From Haematobia irritans (lineage: Eukaryota; Arthropoda; Insecta; Diptera; Muscidae): a stretch of DNA of 64,000 nucleotides. This document shows, piece after piece, positions 46,877-57,800 of this stretch. Within the stretch, counting starts at the first letter, position 1; every line of letters starts with the position of its first letter. The position numbers and the translations under genes were made by a program. The notes under the pieces were generated by a model. The model was not told the origin of the DNA, made no database searches, and saw nothing but the letters and a program-made list of their open reading frames with translations. Where the stretch lies: NCBI RefSeq assembly GCF_050003625.1, contig NC_134399.1, positions 222,078,975-222,142,974 on the forward strand, given 5' to 3'.

Positions 46877-48849
46877 TTAACCTAAAAGTAATATAAATCT
46901 AAAATATTTACAAACATATTCAAAGGAATCAATTTCACAGTTAGAATTCAAAACATTAAATTCCTTTAAAGATCTAATCAATGGTTCATTACATGCATAG
47001 TTACATCTATGAAGATAAATTTTAAAGTAATCATGACAACGCAGTTGTCTGACTGGGACATTAAAAGCAATTTTACTTAGAAGAAGAGGGCAATCTATTT
47101 TTCCATTGATCAAGTTATATAAGAACATTACAGAACTTTTAGCTCGTCTATTCGCCAACGCTTCCAAATGTATAAGTCTACAACGTGCCTCATATATTGG
47201 AAGAGGATCTGCAAAATTAATATTCCTGAGCGCAAATTTAATAAATTTCTTCTGAAGTCTTTCAAGTCTATCAATGTGAGTGTTATAAACAGGATTCCAC
47301 ACTATAGACGCATACTCAAGCTTAGAGCGCACAAATGAAGAATACAAAACTTTAAGAGTATAGGGATTGCTAAACTCGCTGCAATTTCTTTTAATAAATG
47401 CCAAAGTCGTATAAGACTTCCGCAAAACATAATCAACATGAGAGTTAAATTCTAATTTCGGATCAAAATAAATACCCAGATCTATTTTTCTATCAACTTT
47501 CTGCAGTGCAACATTATTAATATAATACGAAGCATTAATTAAACTGTTCTTTCTTGTAAACGGAAGGTAATTGCATTTCAAAACATTGAGTGGCAATCTG
47601 TTATCTTCCACCCAACAGGCCACTCTATCAATGTCCTCTTGTAACAATCGATAACTACTCACATCAGAAACATTAAAAAACATTTTGACATCATCGGCAT
47701 AAATAAGGCATTTAGAATTGTTAAAACACGAACAAATATCATTTATAAACAAAACAAATAACAATGGTCCCAATACACTACCTTGCGGGACACCTGAAGA
47801 AGCAACATACGCTTGCGATTTACAACCATCAAAATAAACAAAACAATATCGATTACATAAGTACGAATAAATCCATTGTAACAAACAAGGGTGAAATCCT
47901 ATCCTAGCCAATTTGTACATTAAAATTCCATGGTCCACCTTATCAAAGGCTTTACACAAATCTAAATAAATAACGTCAACTTGATAACCACATTCAAACG
48001 CTGTAATACAATGATTTGTGAAAGCAAGAAGATTCGAAACAGTCGATCTATCTTTTACAAACCCATGTTGAGACTCACTAATTAACGGACGGACTAAATT
48101 AAAAACATACTTACAAACAATGTTTTCAAATAGTTTAGATATATTACACAACTTCGAAATTGGCCTATAATTGCGAACATCAGCCTTAGAACCATCTTTA
48201 TGTATTGGAGTTATAAAAGCTGTTTTCCAACAATCCAGAAAGACACATTCTTTCAAAGAAAGATTAAATAATAACATCAATGGAATATAAACAGACGAAA
48301 TACAACTTTTCAAGAAATGAGCCGATAAGCCCTCTACATCAATTTTACAGGATTCCTTAAGATTCTTGATTCCCAAAATAACATCATCTTCACTAACATT
48401 TAGCATAGAAATATTACTGTAGAATGCATCAGTTATTGGCAATCGACTTGACGAATAGTGTGTTGACATTTCAAAATTAGATCTAAAAAAATCCGCAAAC
48501 AAATTAACTTGGTCAATAGAAGTATTAGCACACCTTTCTCCGTAGAACATAGAAGAAGGGTAGTCACTTCGACCTTTTTTGGCTTTTATAAACTGCCAAA
48601 ATAGTTTTGGGTTACCATTTATGTTGCTCTCAAAATTCATTATATATTGCCTATAAAGAAATTTATTCAAAAATGAAAATTCTCTTGAATAGAATTTATA
48701 ACGTTCCTGATCCTCTTCCGACTTAGAACTGCTAAAAACTTTGTAATGTTTATTTCTGAGATGTTTTAGCTTCTTCAACCCAGGTGTATACCAAGGTAGT
48801 TTATAAGGTGTTCCTTTTTCTTTGGAATGTTCATTAAACAAATATTCCT
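46877..48849 (-). pseudogene. LINE ORF2, reverse transcriptase part
   Basis: A continuous frame carries the RT motifs NYRPISKLCNISKLFE, the QHGFVKDRSTVSNL finger motif, YLDLCKAFDKVDH (first catalytic Asp), GVPQGSVLGPLLFVLFINDI and YADD (about 47690-47702, catalytic pair). The C-terminal thumb/connection has the usual ERLQKKF and CRLIHLEALANRR motifs. The RT itself looks intact. The frame is open further upstream to 48937, but those first ~28 residues come from the inserted repeat, not from the LINE. Confidence 0.9.
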
Positions 48850-49829
48850 GCACCCTTACAAAAAATCGCTTCTGTAACATATACTCCCAAACATATTTTG
48901 CTTCAAGCATATACATTTTTGGGTATTGCCCAAACATTTATATGTTTGATCTCTACCAATATATAATATGTTTGAAAGCATATTGGTCTAAACAATATAT
49001 GTTTGGGTAGTCTAAGTTCCAAACATTTTGTATTTTTGCATCCAAATTCAATAATGTTGTCTTCCAAAAAACAATATGTTATTATGTGAACATATAATAT
49101 GTTTAGAAGCATTTTGCACCCAAAAATATTATATGCTTAAAAAAATTCTCCCAAACAATATTGTGCTCAAAATTTTATTTATTTATTTATATATTTACAA
49201 TCATAATGAATTATGAAAATAAACAGGTAATATAGGTGCTAACAACATAGGTTTTCGACCTGAATGCTCAAAATTTTGTTTCTGCCCAATTGTATATTCC
49301 CCGACATCTTTCTCACTTCCACGAGATTTTTTAGTTCTTAGCACCTTTTTCTGTAATACAAACATTGTAGAAGAAATTATTCAATTTTATGATTTTTTTT
49401 ATTTTAATTTTACCTTCCGGCAATGACGGGGATTCGAAAAGCGGACCACACAGTTTGTAAGGATCAAAGAAGTAGCTGATCAATTGCCCAAGGAAAAATA
49501 AAATGTTAATTTTGTAATAACAAGCAACAACCACCAACTTAATTCAATATCGCTCCCTGTTAAATAGCGCTCCAAGCTACTAAACACATATATGTTTATA
49601 GGCTATTTCTAAATTAATATATGTTTGCATCCAAGTATATTATATTTACAAACATTTTATGTCCCAAACATAATATGTTCTAACATATTAACATATATGT
49701 CCCAAACATGTTATGCTAGTTTATGAACATTATATGCTTGCACTCAAAAATATTGTGTTTAAAAATTTGTGTTCCAAACATATAATGTTTATAGCCAAAC
49801 ATATGAAAAACAGTCTTTTTCATCCGTGT
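48850..49829 (-). mobile_element. 977-bp repeat with tRNA-like box, copy B (inserted in LINE ORF2)
   Basis: Reverse complement of 19577-20553 along its whole length with small differences. The ends ACACGGATGAAAAAGAC (49829 inwards) and GATTTTTTGTAAGGGTG are conserved. The pair lies 28 kb apart in opposite orientation, with all of wupA between. The tRNA-like B box is mutated here (GGGATTCGAAAAGCGG on the + strand). Confidence 0.8.
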
Positions 49830-50712
49830 GATAATGGACTTGAATTCATTATAACAATCTGCCAGAGATTTGTTTTTAAAAATACTGACCCAGTCAAATT
49901 CTGCTATTAGCTTATTAATATATTCAAAATCACAACGATTATAATCAAACTGAAATTCATTGAACGATTTTACAATACAAAATTCATAGAAATCAATTTT
50001 TAGTACAATTGGAACATGATGAACATTTTGCGGACTAAAAGGGTCAAGACTTTTATGAATCGAATAACATAAATTTTTAGAAACAAAAATTAAATCAAGC
50101 ATCTTACGAAGATCATTAAAAAAACTATTAACTTGATCTAAATCCAAATCACACATAGTATCAATGAAATTAATTTCCTGAGGCGTGTTTACATTATTAG
50201 CATAAAATGTTTTCGAATCATCAACACAAGACCAACTTATTCTACTTAAATTAAAATCACCCATAATTACGCATCCGTCAGATTCACTTCTTGGCACAAT
50301 ATGATATATATTTTGTAGATGAGAGTCATATAGATAATCGCTGCTGTTTGGAAGGATATGCCATCTATGCGGACACAAATTTGATCCAAAATAGAATCAC
50401 CATTCAATAGTGGTACTATAGATGATTTGAATTGTTCTTTTATAGCAATAAGGACACCTCCACCTCTAGTGAAACCAGTTGCCTGAACATCACGATCTTT
50501 GCGAAACACTGTGTACAAATTAGTGTCAAAGAATTCTCCATCAGCAAAATCTGGAGTAAGCCAAGTTTCAATAAGAATTATAGCACCATAATTGGATTGG
50601 GAAGATTGCATAAAAATATTATTAGCTTTTGTGCGCAGGCCAGAAACATTTTGGAAATAAATATCAATTCCATTATTAGCATTATTTATATCTTCACTTG
50701 ATTTAACTGTTC
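49830..50712 (-). pseudogene. LINE ORF2, AP-type endonuclease part, frameshifted
   Basis: The first part carries IYFQNVSGLRTKANN, IILIETWL (catalytic Glu) and TRGGGVLIAIK. After a frameshift near 50350 it continues in another frame with VIMGDFNLSRISW (catalytic Asp-Phe-Asn) and VHHVPIVLK (terminal His box). It is interrupted after SIIT by the repeat at 49829. Confidence 0.85.
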
Positions 50713-51703
50713 CCTTTGAAAAAAATTAAAAGGACGTATTCTTACATTAAATGGCCATAACGAAGGTTTAACAACATCAGAATAAAATTGCGACGAAACG
50801 CCTAATTTGAAATTTATTCTTTTTATTTCAGCGATATTTGCGTCTTTTTTTACCAATTTATAACAAAGCAAATGCTTTTCTTCAATATTAGCATTTCTCT
50901 TCACATACTCTATAATTTGTTCTCCTGTCACATTCGGCTTAAAAAGAGGACAAATTAATCCATTTTCTACGCTCTATTACATCGAGGTCGTTATTTTCGC
51001 TTACCCCTAACACAACTTTATTATTTCGCCTTTTATTCTTTTTGTTAGCAATCAACCATCCATTAGCATCAGCACCAGTATCAACCGAGATCTGTTTATT
51101 TGTTGTAGCACCAGTATTCGCGTGTAACTGAGAGTGAGAGACATTCGTATCAGCATTAATAGCGGCAAGCGATGAGCAAGGTTGAGCATCAGAACGCAAA
51201 GAATGTGCAACTGACTCTTGAGAGGGTGGAAGAGCTGAAGGAATTGGCAATGTGAGTTGAGAGGTAACGAGAGGCATAGTAATATGAGCATCAGTATGTA
51301 ACGATGATGTATTATCAACAACTACATCAGCGGCAGCATCAACAAAGACTTCATTGGGCACATTAACTCGAGAAAAAGTGGTCAAACCAGTATTTTGATT
51401 ATTGACAGTGTTCTTTTCCCCATTAGAATTATTAATCAACTCATAGAGAACAGCTTTTAATTCTCTTACCTCAGTCGAAAGATGTGACACAGCAGAAACC
51501 AAATCCGATGAGGCCAGAGCACAAGAATTACAATTAAATACGATGTTTCGCACTTTTTTAGTAGCATCCAGATAATTGCAATCAGTTACATCAGAGCAAA
51601 TGTAATGAAATTTCCTCCGACATATACTGCATTTAACGAACTTTTCAGATCCTATCGTATTAAAGCATTTAGCACACAAAACTTTCGTCGAACCAGCCAG
51701 CAT
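50686..51703 (-). pseudogene. LINE ORF1 with PHD finger, frameshifted
   Basis: From ATG at 51703: a zinc finger CAKCFNT...CSICRRKFHYIC...CNSC (C4HC3 type, PHD-like), a heptad-like stretch (LSTEVRELKAVLYEL), a Ser/Ala-rich linker, and after a frameshift near 50935 a C-terminal RRM-like part (KKDANIAEIKRINFKLGVSS ... LWPFNVRIRPFNF). ORF1 binds the element's RNA in the RNP. Its stop overlaps the start of ORF2. Confidence 0.8.
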
Positions 51704-52120
51704 AATAGACGTCTATACACAGCAAAAGCCAGTGAGAAACAATTATTTTAGAAATATAAAATGTTTCACAATCAATGCTTTAGGTATTTTGCATCCATAA
51801 TTTCACAAGGCTTGATAATAATAATGTAATCGTCTTCATGTATATCCTTGTAATTTTAATTTAGCGTTTTTGTGAAAAACTCAAACATAGTATTCATCTG
51901 TAGAATTGGACACTTATGGTCGCCTAAATTTTGGTAGGGTTTGCTTACGAGAAATATGTATCATTAAATAATATGTTAGTTTCCCAGCAAAAATACTTCA
52001 GCAGGAAGAGTTTAGTTGCGCTCTTTGGTATACAATAAAGTAGGCAGTGTATACATTTTGATAATAACTCTCAACAAATTTGAAGGAGTTGATATTGTAA
52101 CACAAATTTTGGTCTACATA

Positions 52121-52175
52121 ATGATGAAGGGTATAATATAGTCGGCCCCTCCCGACTTTAGACTTTACTTACTTG
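52121..52175 (+). mobile_element. Helentron-like 3' terminus, diverged family
   Basis: ATGATGAAGGGTATA (52121-52135) resembles the subterminal repeat. It is followed by a hairpin GTCGG...CCGAC (52141-52156) and a terminal CTTG (52172-52175). No tandem core or 5' end is visible, so this is a truncated copy. Confidence 0.5.
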
Positions 52176-52513
52176 TTTTAATTATATTGATCCCAGATTT
52201 GAAGCCAGATATGTCGCTAAAAGAATGCCAAAGTTGGATTTGAAACAGGTGTGAGGTAAAATCACCACACAAAAATACTTTAAAAAAGTGTCTGTGGTAT
52301 ATTCAGAGCTAATATTAGGCTAATATTCAGCAACGACCTCTATCGCTATTAGCCTGCAATGTATATGCGACATCGTGTTATACACATCTTTAGTATTATC
52401 GTTATAATGAGCATTACATTACATTTGCTTCTCATTTAAAATCATTGTATATCTTTAGGCATATCGAAATATCGACCATAAAACCGTTATATTGCCAAAT
52501 TGTAATTAACTCA
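52176..52513. other. spacer between Helentron terminus and TIR element, nothing recognised
   Basis: No ORF or repeat boundary that I can support. Confidence 0.4.
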
Positions 52514-52731
52514 GGGGGCTAATCACGGCATTCGATATCGAGAACTTTTGATCGAAATCTAAATTTTTCGGACCACGGGAGTCGATATCGAGTTTTTTGG
52601 ATCGACAATTTTTTCGATTGGTAAATTGCAATCGTATAACATTTTTCACTTGTTTTTTTTACATTGTTTTCGCCATATAGGAATAGTAAATATATTAGTT
52701 TTAGTTCGAATTTTCCTAATTTGTAGTAAAT

Positions 52732-53111
52732 TTACATATAATGAACATATTTTGAATATTTAGGACTAATGCAACTCCAATAAAAGTTAATCAACAATTG
52801 GTCATAGTCGAGTCCGGGAGCGAGCATCCTAGCTTGGCAAAGAACCATATATAAAGTGCACATGCTAGATCGATATTCGATATCCAAGAGATTGTGATCA
52901 ACCAAATACCGTACCATTCCGTGACAACATAACGCTTCTGGACCACCTTGTAAGAATAGTGAATTATGAAGGTTTCCACTCGCAACAAATTGTAAGACGG
53001 CAGACAATTGTAAAGTGATACAATTGACATGCCACCAAAAATTATTTCCCATTTGAACGCCAGCCGAAATCGTCCATTGATCCTGCAAAAGGTGACTTTC
53101 TCACAGTGCAC
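52732..53111 (-). pseudogene. transposase relic, possibly PIF/Harbinger nuclease N-terminus
   Basis: Two overlapping minus-strand frames are open. The segment ITLQLSAVLQFVASGNLHNS followed by LFLQGG resembles the 'LRLAAVLQFLATGSY..SVG' region before the catalytic core of Harbinger transposases. No DDE triad is visible. Assignment is tentative. Confidence 0.35.
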
Positions 53112-53331
53112 ACCATTTCAAACCCATGTACTTACACCAATAACAATGTACACTTTTATTCCTTATTTGTCGCTGAATTATTTTATATTCATCTCATCCT
53201 CCAATTAGGAAGGAATTCGGAGGAATGTATGGGTCCATAAGATATAATGCAATACAATTTACTTTTTACTTTGAAACCTCCAAAAACATGTTTTTTCTAA
53301 ATTCTATTTTTGTGACGCTAACACAGAAAAA

Positions 53332-53611
53332 AATTTCACGAAAATTTTTCCAATTAAAATCTTAATTGAGTTTTAAAAAATATTCAACTAAAAATTTAAT
53401 TGATTCAACAAATTTTTTAATTGAAATAAAAATCAATCACACAAATTAATAGTATCAATTAAATATTTAATCGAATCAATTAATTTTTTAATTGACTGTC
53501 AATTAATTTTTTAATTGATACTATCAATTCTGTGATTGAAGACATTTCAATTAAAAAATTAATTGGATCAATTAATTTCGTGATTGAATCAGAAAAAAAT
53601 TTTTTTGTGTG
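53332..53611. mobile_element. MITE nested in the 52.5-kb transposon, second copy of the 40.3-kb family
   Basis: Starts CACAGAAAAAAATTTCACGA and ends TTTTTTTGTGTG. The interior is AATTAA-rich and collinear with 40307-40571, same orientation. Confidence 0.75.
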
Positions 53612-53778
53612 AACTTAATTTTGTCATTTCATTTTGTTCTGCTTCGTTTTTTGCTGTTGGCAACGCTTAAGAAATTGCATCAAATTTCGATCGAATCCCG
53701 TGATCAAAACTTTTAATCGTATCGACAATTTTTTCGATACGATTATGAATTCGATATCGAATGCCGTGATTAGCCCCC

Positions 53779-54203
53779 AGGAGTCTATACTTTGGACAAT
53801 TTTGTAACCTTGGACAATTTTATATTCCATAGAATGATCTTAATCACTGTACTAAAATTATACCCTCATATATCTGATGACAACTACTTACATTTCCAGG
53901 ATCGATTTTTTAGGCCTTCATAAAAGAAAACGACATTACTTCCATGATCAATGATCAGTTTATGCTACGACGTTTATTATAATCTTCATTTTATATATCG
54001 TGAGTAAAATTTGCCAATCTAAATATATAGAGAATATAAAACAAAACATATTCTTTAAGAAATATGTTCGTATGCATGTGGTAAGTGCATGCCTTTAGCA
54101 AATGCCATTAATTTGAGTATCATAATTTTCTTTTTCATAAATATTGCAATATCGTATGTTTAGTATTCTTAAATTTCTAAAATAAATAAAATATCTTAAA
54201 TGA
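53779..54203 (-). other. hiw 3' UTR and downstream AT-rich DNA
   Basis: A minus-strand AATAAA is near 53971-53976. No other gene seen. Confidence 0.5.
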
Positions 54204-54206
54204 CTA

Positions 54207-54395
54207 GTCATAATCATCATCATCGCTAGCCTGCTCTTGCTCCAGTTGCAGGCAATGACGATTATCCAATTCTTCCAATTGCACTTCGATAAAATCTTGA
54301 TCGCCACCCACTATTAATCCGCCCCCACCGGGCACACCGCCACCACCGCAATCACCACTAGCACGTCGGACATCCATAAACATGTCGATATGATG
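54207..54395 (-). CDS. hiw: in-frame 63-codon extension after the hiw stop (readthrough candidate)
   Basis: Directly after the hiw stop TAG (54396-54398) the same frame stays open for 63 codons to a second TAG (54204-54206). It reads HHIDMFMDVRRASGDC, a Gly-rich stretch (GGGGVPGGGG), then DQDFIEVQLEELDNRHCLQL and an acidic end QASDDDDYD. GC content and codon choice resemble hiw exons. The sequence turns to typical AT-rich 3' UTR only after the second stop. TAG followed by C is a permissive readthrough context. Alternatives are a cryptic splice that removes the first stop, or a recent nonsense mutation. Confidence 0.6.
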
Positions 54396-54879
54396 CTAAA
54401 ATGTCTGGGCATTGCGGCAAACACCACAACCTAAGGCAAATTCTTCGCCGGTGGGTGGATGTATAACATGCAGGGGACATTCTTCGCCCATCAATTGTTT
54501 GGCCTTGGGCCCAGCTGGACATTGGGGTAATTTATTTTTGGGTATATTCGTAAGACGTTGGAAATCATCGTGACAGGTATCACAGAAATGAGTGGTGCCA
54601 AAGCAAAAGAAAACTGCTACTGAACAGCAATAACGACATTTATATTCGAGAAAATCGGTGCCATGCTTGGGACACATTTGGGCCCGGGCCACATCAGAGC
54701 AGCCACCACAGACTAATTCTTCGGGATTGAATTTTTCACCAATTTCCACATCGCAGCGAGCTTCACCGCCATAATAAGCCTTTTGACATTTGAAGCAAAC
54801 ATAATAGGCATAACGATCCATGGCGAGATTTGTCAAGTCCCTACTTTCCGAATCTTTGACAATGCCTTCGTATTTTATA
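54396..54879 (-). CDS. hiw: hiw exon H, tandem-cysteine catalytic domain and stop
   Basis: 484 nt. Contains the cysteine-relay domain. By position, the Cys of GGEARC and the Cys of [10 protein letters not shown] correspond to the two relay cysteines known from human MYCBP2 (Cys4520, Cys4572); both are present. Ends [11 protein letters not shown], stop TAG at 54398-54396. Confidence 0.96.
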
Positions 54880-57800
54880 CTGCAAGAAAAGATACGGAAG
54901 GAATATTTTAAAACGTACTCTCTATCTCTGAAATATATATTCAAAACTTACCGCATTTGAGCTTTACGCTTGACATCCTGCTTAAGAGCATTGATGGGTT
55001 CTAGAATTTCCGCCAACATCGGATGTTTTATATCAGCCTTACAAATGGGACACAAAGAAAAGCCAAACGTTATTCGTGGACCACTCCAACGTTTCTCCAA
55101 GACAGCCTTACAGCAATGAAAGTGGAAAACATGACCACATTCCAACTGAAAATAAAACAAGAAAATTGTATTAAATAATAGCACAATAGATTGAAAAATA
55201 AATAAATAAAAATAAGCATGTCTCATTTTATGAGCTTTTTAGGATATTTTCCAGGTTGGACCTGACGAGGCCCAAAAGAAAACATGTCTTTAATTCTTTT
55301 CAAATAAGTTTGTATTATAAGCACGGTTGCCACTTGAGCCAAAAATAATCTCTCAAAGTTTGGAGAAAATTTTACCAAAAAACTACCAAACAAAAAAATA
55401 TTATTTTGCTAAATTTTATTTCTATAGAAAATTTTGTCAAAAAATAGAAAGTTTTGTCAACATTTTATTTCTATCGAAATTTTTTTTTAAATTTTATTTC
55501 TATCGAATTTTTTTTCAAATTTTTATTTCTATAGAAAATTTTGTTAAAATTTTATTTCTATAGAAAATTTTGTCAACGTTTTATTTCTATAGAAAATTTT
55601 GTCAAAATTTAATTTTTATAGAAAATTTTGTCAAAATTTAATTTTTATAGAAAATTTTGTCAAAGTTTTACTTCTATAGAAAATTTTGCCGAAATTTTAT
55701 TTTTATAGAAAATTTTGCAAATGTTTTATTTCTGTAGAAAATGTTGGCAAAGTTTTATTTCTATAGAAAGTTTTGTTAAAATTTTATTTCTATAAAAAAT
55801 TTTGTCAAAATTTTATTTCTATAGAATATTTTGTCAATATTTTATTTCTATAGAAAGTTTTGTCAAAATTTTATTTCTGTAGAAAGTTTTGTCAAAATTT
55901 TATTTCTAGAAAAAATTTTGTCAAAATTTTATTTCTATAAAAATTTTTGTCAAAATTTTATTTCTACAAAAAATTTTGTCAAAATTTTATTTCTATTTTG
56001 TCAAAAAAATGTTGTCAACGTTTTATTTCTATAAAAAAAATTTTGGCAAAATTTAATCTTTATTGAAAATTTTGTCAAAGTTTTATTTCTATAGAAAATG
56101 TTGGCAAAGTTTTATTTCTATAGAAAGTTTTGTCAAAATTGTATTTCTATAGAAAGTTTTGTCAAAATTTTATTTCTATAAAAAATTTTGTTAAAACTTT
56201 ATTTCTAAAGAATATTTTGTCAATATTTTATTTCTATGGAAAATGTTGTCAAAATTATATTTCTATAGAAAATTTTGTGAACCTTTTATCTCTATAGAAA
56301 AATTTGTCAAAATTTTATTTCTATAGAAAATTTTGTTAAAATTTTATTTCTATCGAAATTTTTTTAAAAATTTTATTTCTATAGAAAAATTTGTCAAAGT
56401 TTTATTTCTGTAGAAAATTTTGGCAAGGTTTTATTTCTATAGAAAGTTTTGTCAAAATTTTATTTCTATAAAAAATTTTGTCAAAATTTTATTTCTATAA
56501 AAATTTTGTCAAAATTTTATTTCTATAGAATATTTTGTCAATATTTTATTTCTATAGAAAGTTTTGTAAAAATTTTATTTCTGTAGAAAGTTTTGTCAAA
56601 ATTTTATTTCTGTAAAAAATTTTGTCAAAATTTTATTTCTATAGAAAATTTTGTCAAAAATTTTTTTTTGTTATAGAAAATGTTGTCAACGTTTTATTTC
56701 TATAAAAAAAATTTGACAAATCTTTATTTATTGAAAATTTTGTCAAAGTTTTACTTCTATAGAAAATTTTGTCAAAATTTTATTTTTGTAGAAAATTTTG
56801 TCAAAAGTTTATTTCTATAGAAAATTTTGTCAAAATTTTATTTCTATAGAAAATTTTAGCAAAAGTATATTTCTAGAGAAAATTTTGTCAAAATTGTATT
56901 TCTATGGAAAATTTTGTCAAAATTTTATTTTTATAGAAAATTTTGTCAAAATGTTATTTCCATAGAAAATTGTAGCAAAAGTTTATTTCTACTCCTATAA
57001 CCCCTCTGTATTACTGTATATCCAGGGATCTATGGCCATGGGAACCAAAAGAAACCTTCTGTCCTAATATGTCTGAGAAACATTCCCAAATTTATGGAAA
57101 TTCCTCACCTAATTATTTATTTAGTTTTTTTTTTTTTTGACACCTGAAGAAGCGGTTGATGCGTTCAGAAAGCATGTATTGAAGATACCTCGATCAGAGT
57201 GCCAAAGGTGCTTCGATAATTTCACCATTTGGTTAGGTTAGGTATAGTGGAGTCCGAACGGCGTTCCACATTGCAGTGAAACCACTTAGAGAAGCTTTGA
57301 AACCCTCAGAAATGTCACGAGCATTACTGAGGTGGGATAATCCACCGCTGAAAAACTGTTTGGTGTTTGGTCGAAACTGGGTTTGAACCCACGCCCCTGT
57401 GTATGCAAGGCGGGCACGGTGACTCCCATTGCCAAAATCAAATCTCTCTCTCTTAGAAACTATCTTCGCATTTGAACGATTCTTACCTGTATTGAGGGTG
57501 CACATGCCAGAGCTTCAACGAAGCATATCATACACATATCATCAGCATCTTGAGTCAATTTGGGTTCATTCAAACCATCGGCTACATTATTTTCACGTGC
57601 ATGACAGACATGTTGCAAGCATGGCAAACATTTTTTCTCATTCACAACTCCGCCACAAACATGACCACATGATTTCGTTTTCAAACATGAATTGGCAGCA
57701 TACTCCTGACATTGAGCATCGGCACAGACGTTGCCAATTTCCAAGAGACCCGAATTGCCAGTGATGCCACAGAAACGACAACGACCCACAGAATCCTGAG

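Larger units (their letters stand above)
46832..51720 (-). mobile_element. CR1-like non-LTR retrotransposon, near full length but dead
   Basis: Read on the minus strand: ORF1 with a PHD-type zinc finger, overlapping ORF2 with AP endonuclease and reverse transcriptase, a short 3' UTR, and a tail of ATAAATAAATAAATAA (46832-46850). A PHD finger in ORF1 and a short simple-repeat tail instead of poly(A) are known for CR1-like elements. ORF1 is frameshifted near 50935, the endonuclease near 50350, and a 980-bp repeat is inserted at 48850-49829 between endonuclease and RT. Confidence 0.85.
52514..53778. mobile_element. DNA transposon with 28-bp perfect TIRs, PIF/Harbinger-like
   Basis: GGGGGCTAATCACGGCATTC...(52514-52541) is perfectly inverted at 53751-53778, and further inverted similarity extends inwards. 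Outside the ends ACTC is shared on both sides with an indel. TTA on the left against CTA on the right could be a decayed 3-bp target, as used by PIF/Harbinger. The minus strand keeps a transposase relic. A MITE (53332-53611) is nested inside. Confidence 0.65.

Noticed and set aside
48850..48937. N-terminal start of the RT frame at 48937
   Set aside because: The first ~28 codons are translated from the inserted 977-bp repeat, not from the LINE.
57429..57764. + strand frames opposite hiw exon F and other hiw exons (e.g. 63364-63726)
   Set aside because: Antisense shadows of a conserved coding exon; the minus-strand frame has the zinc ligands and splice sites.
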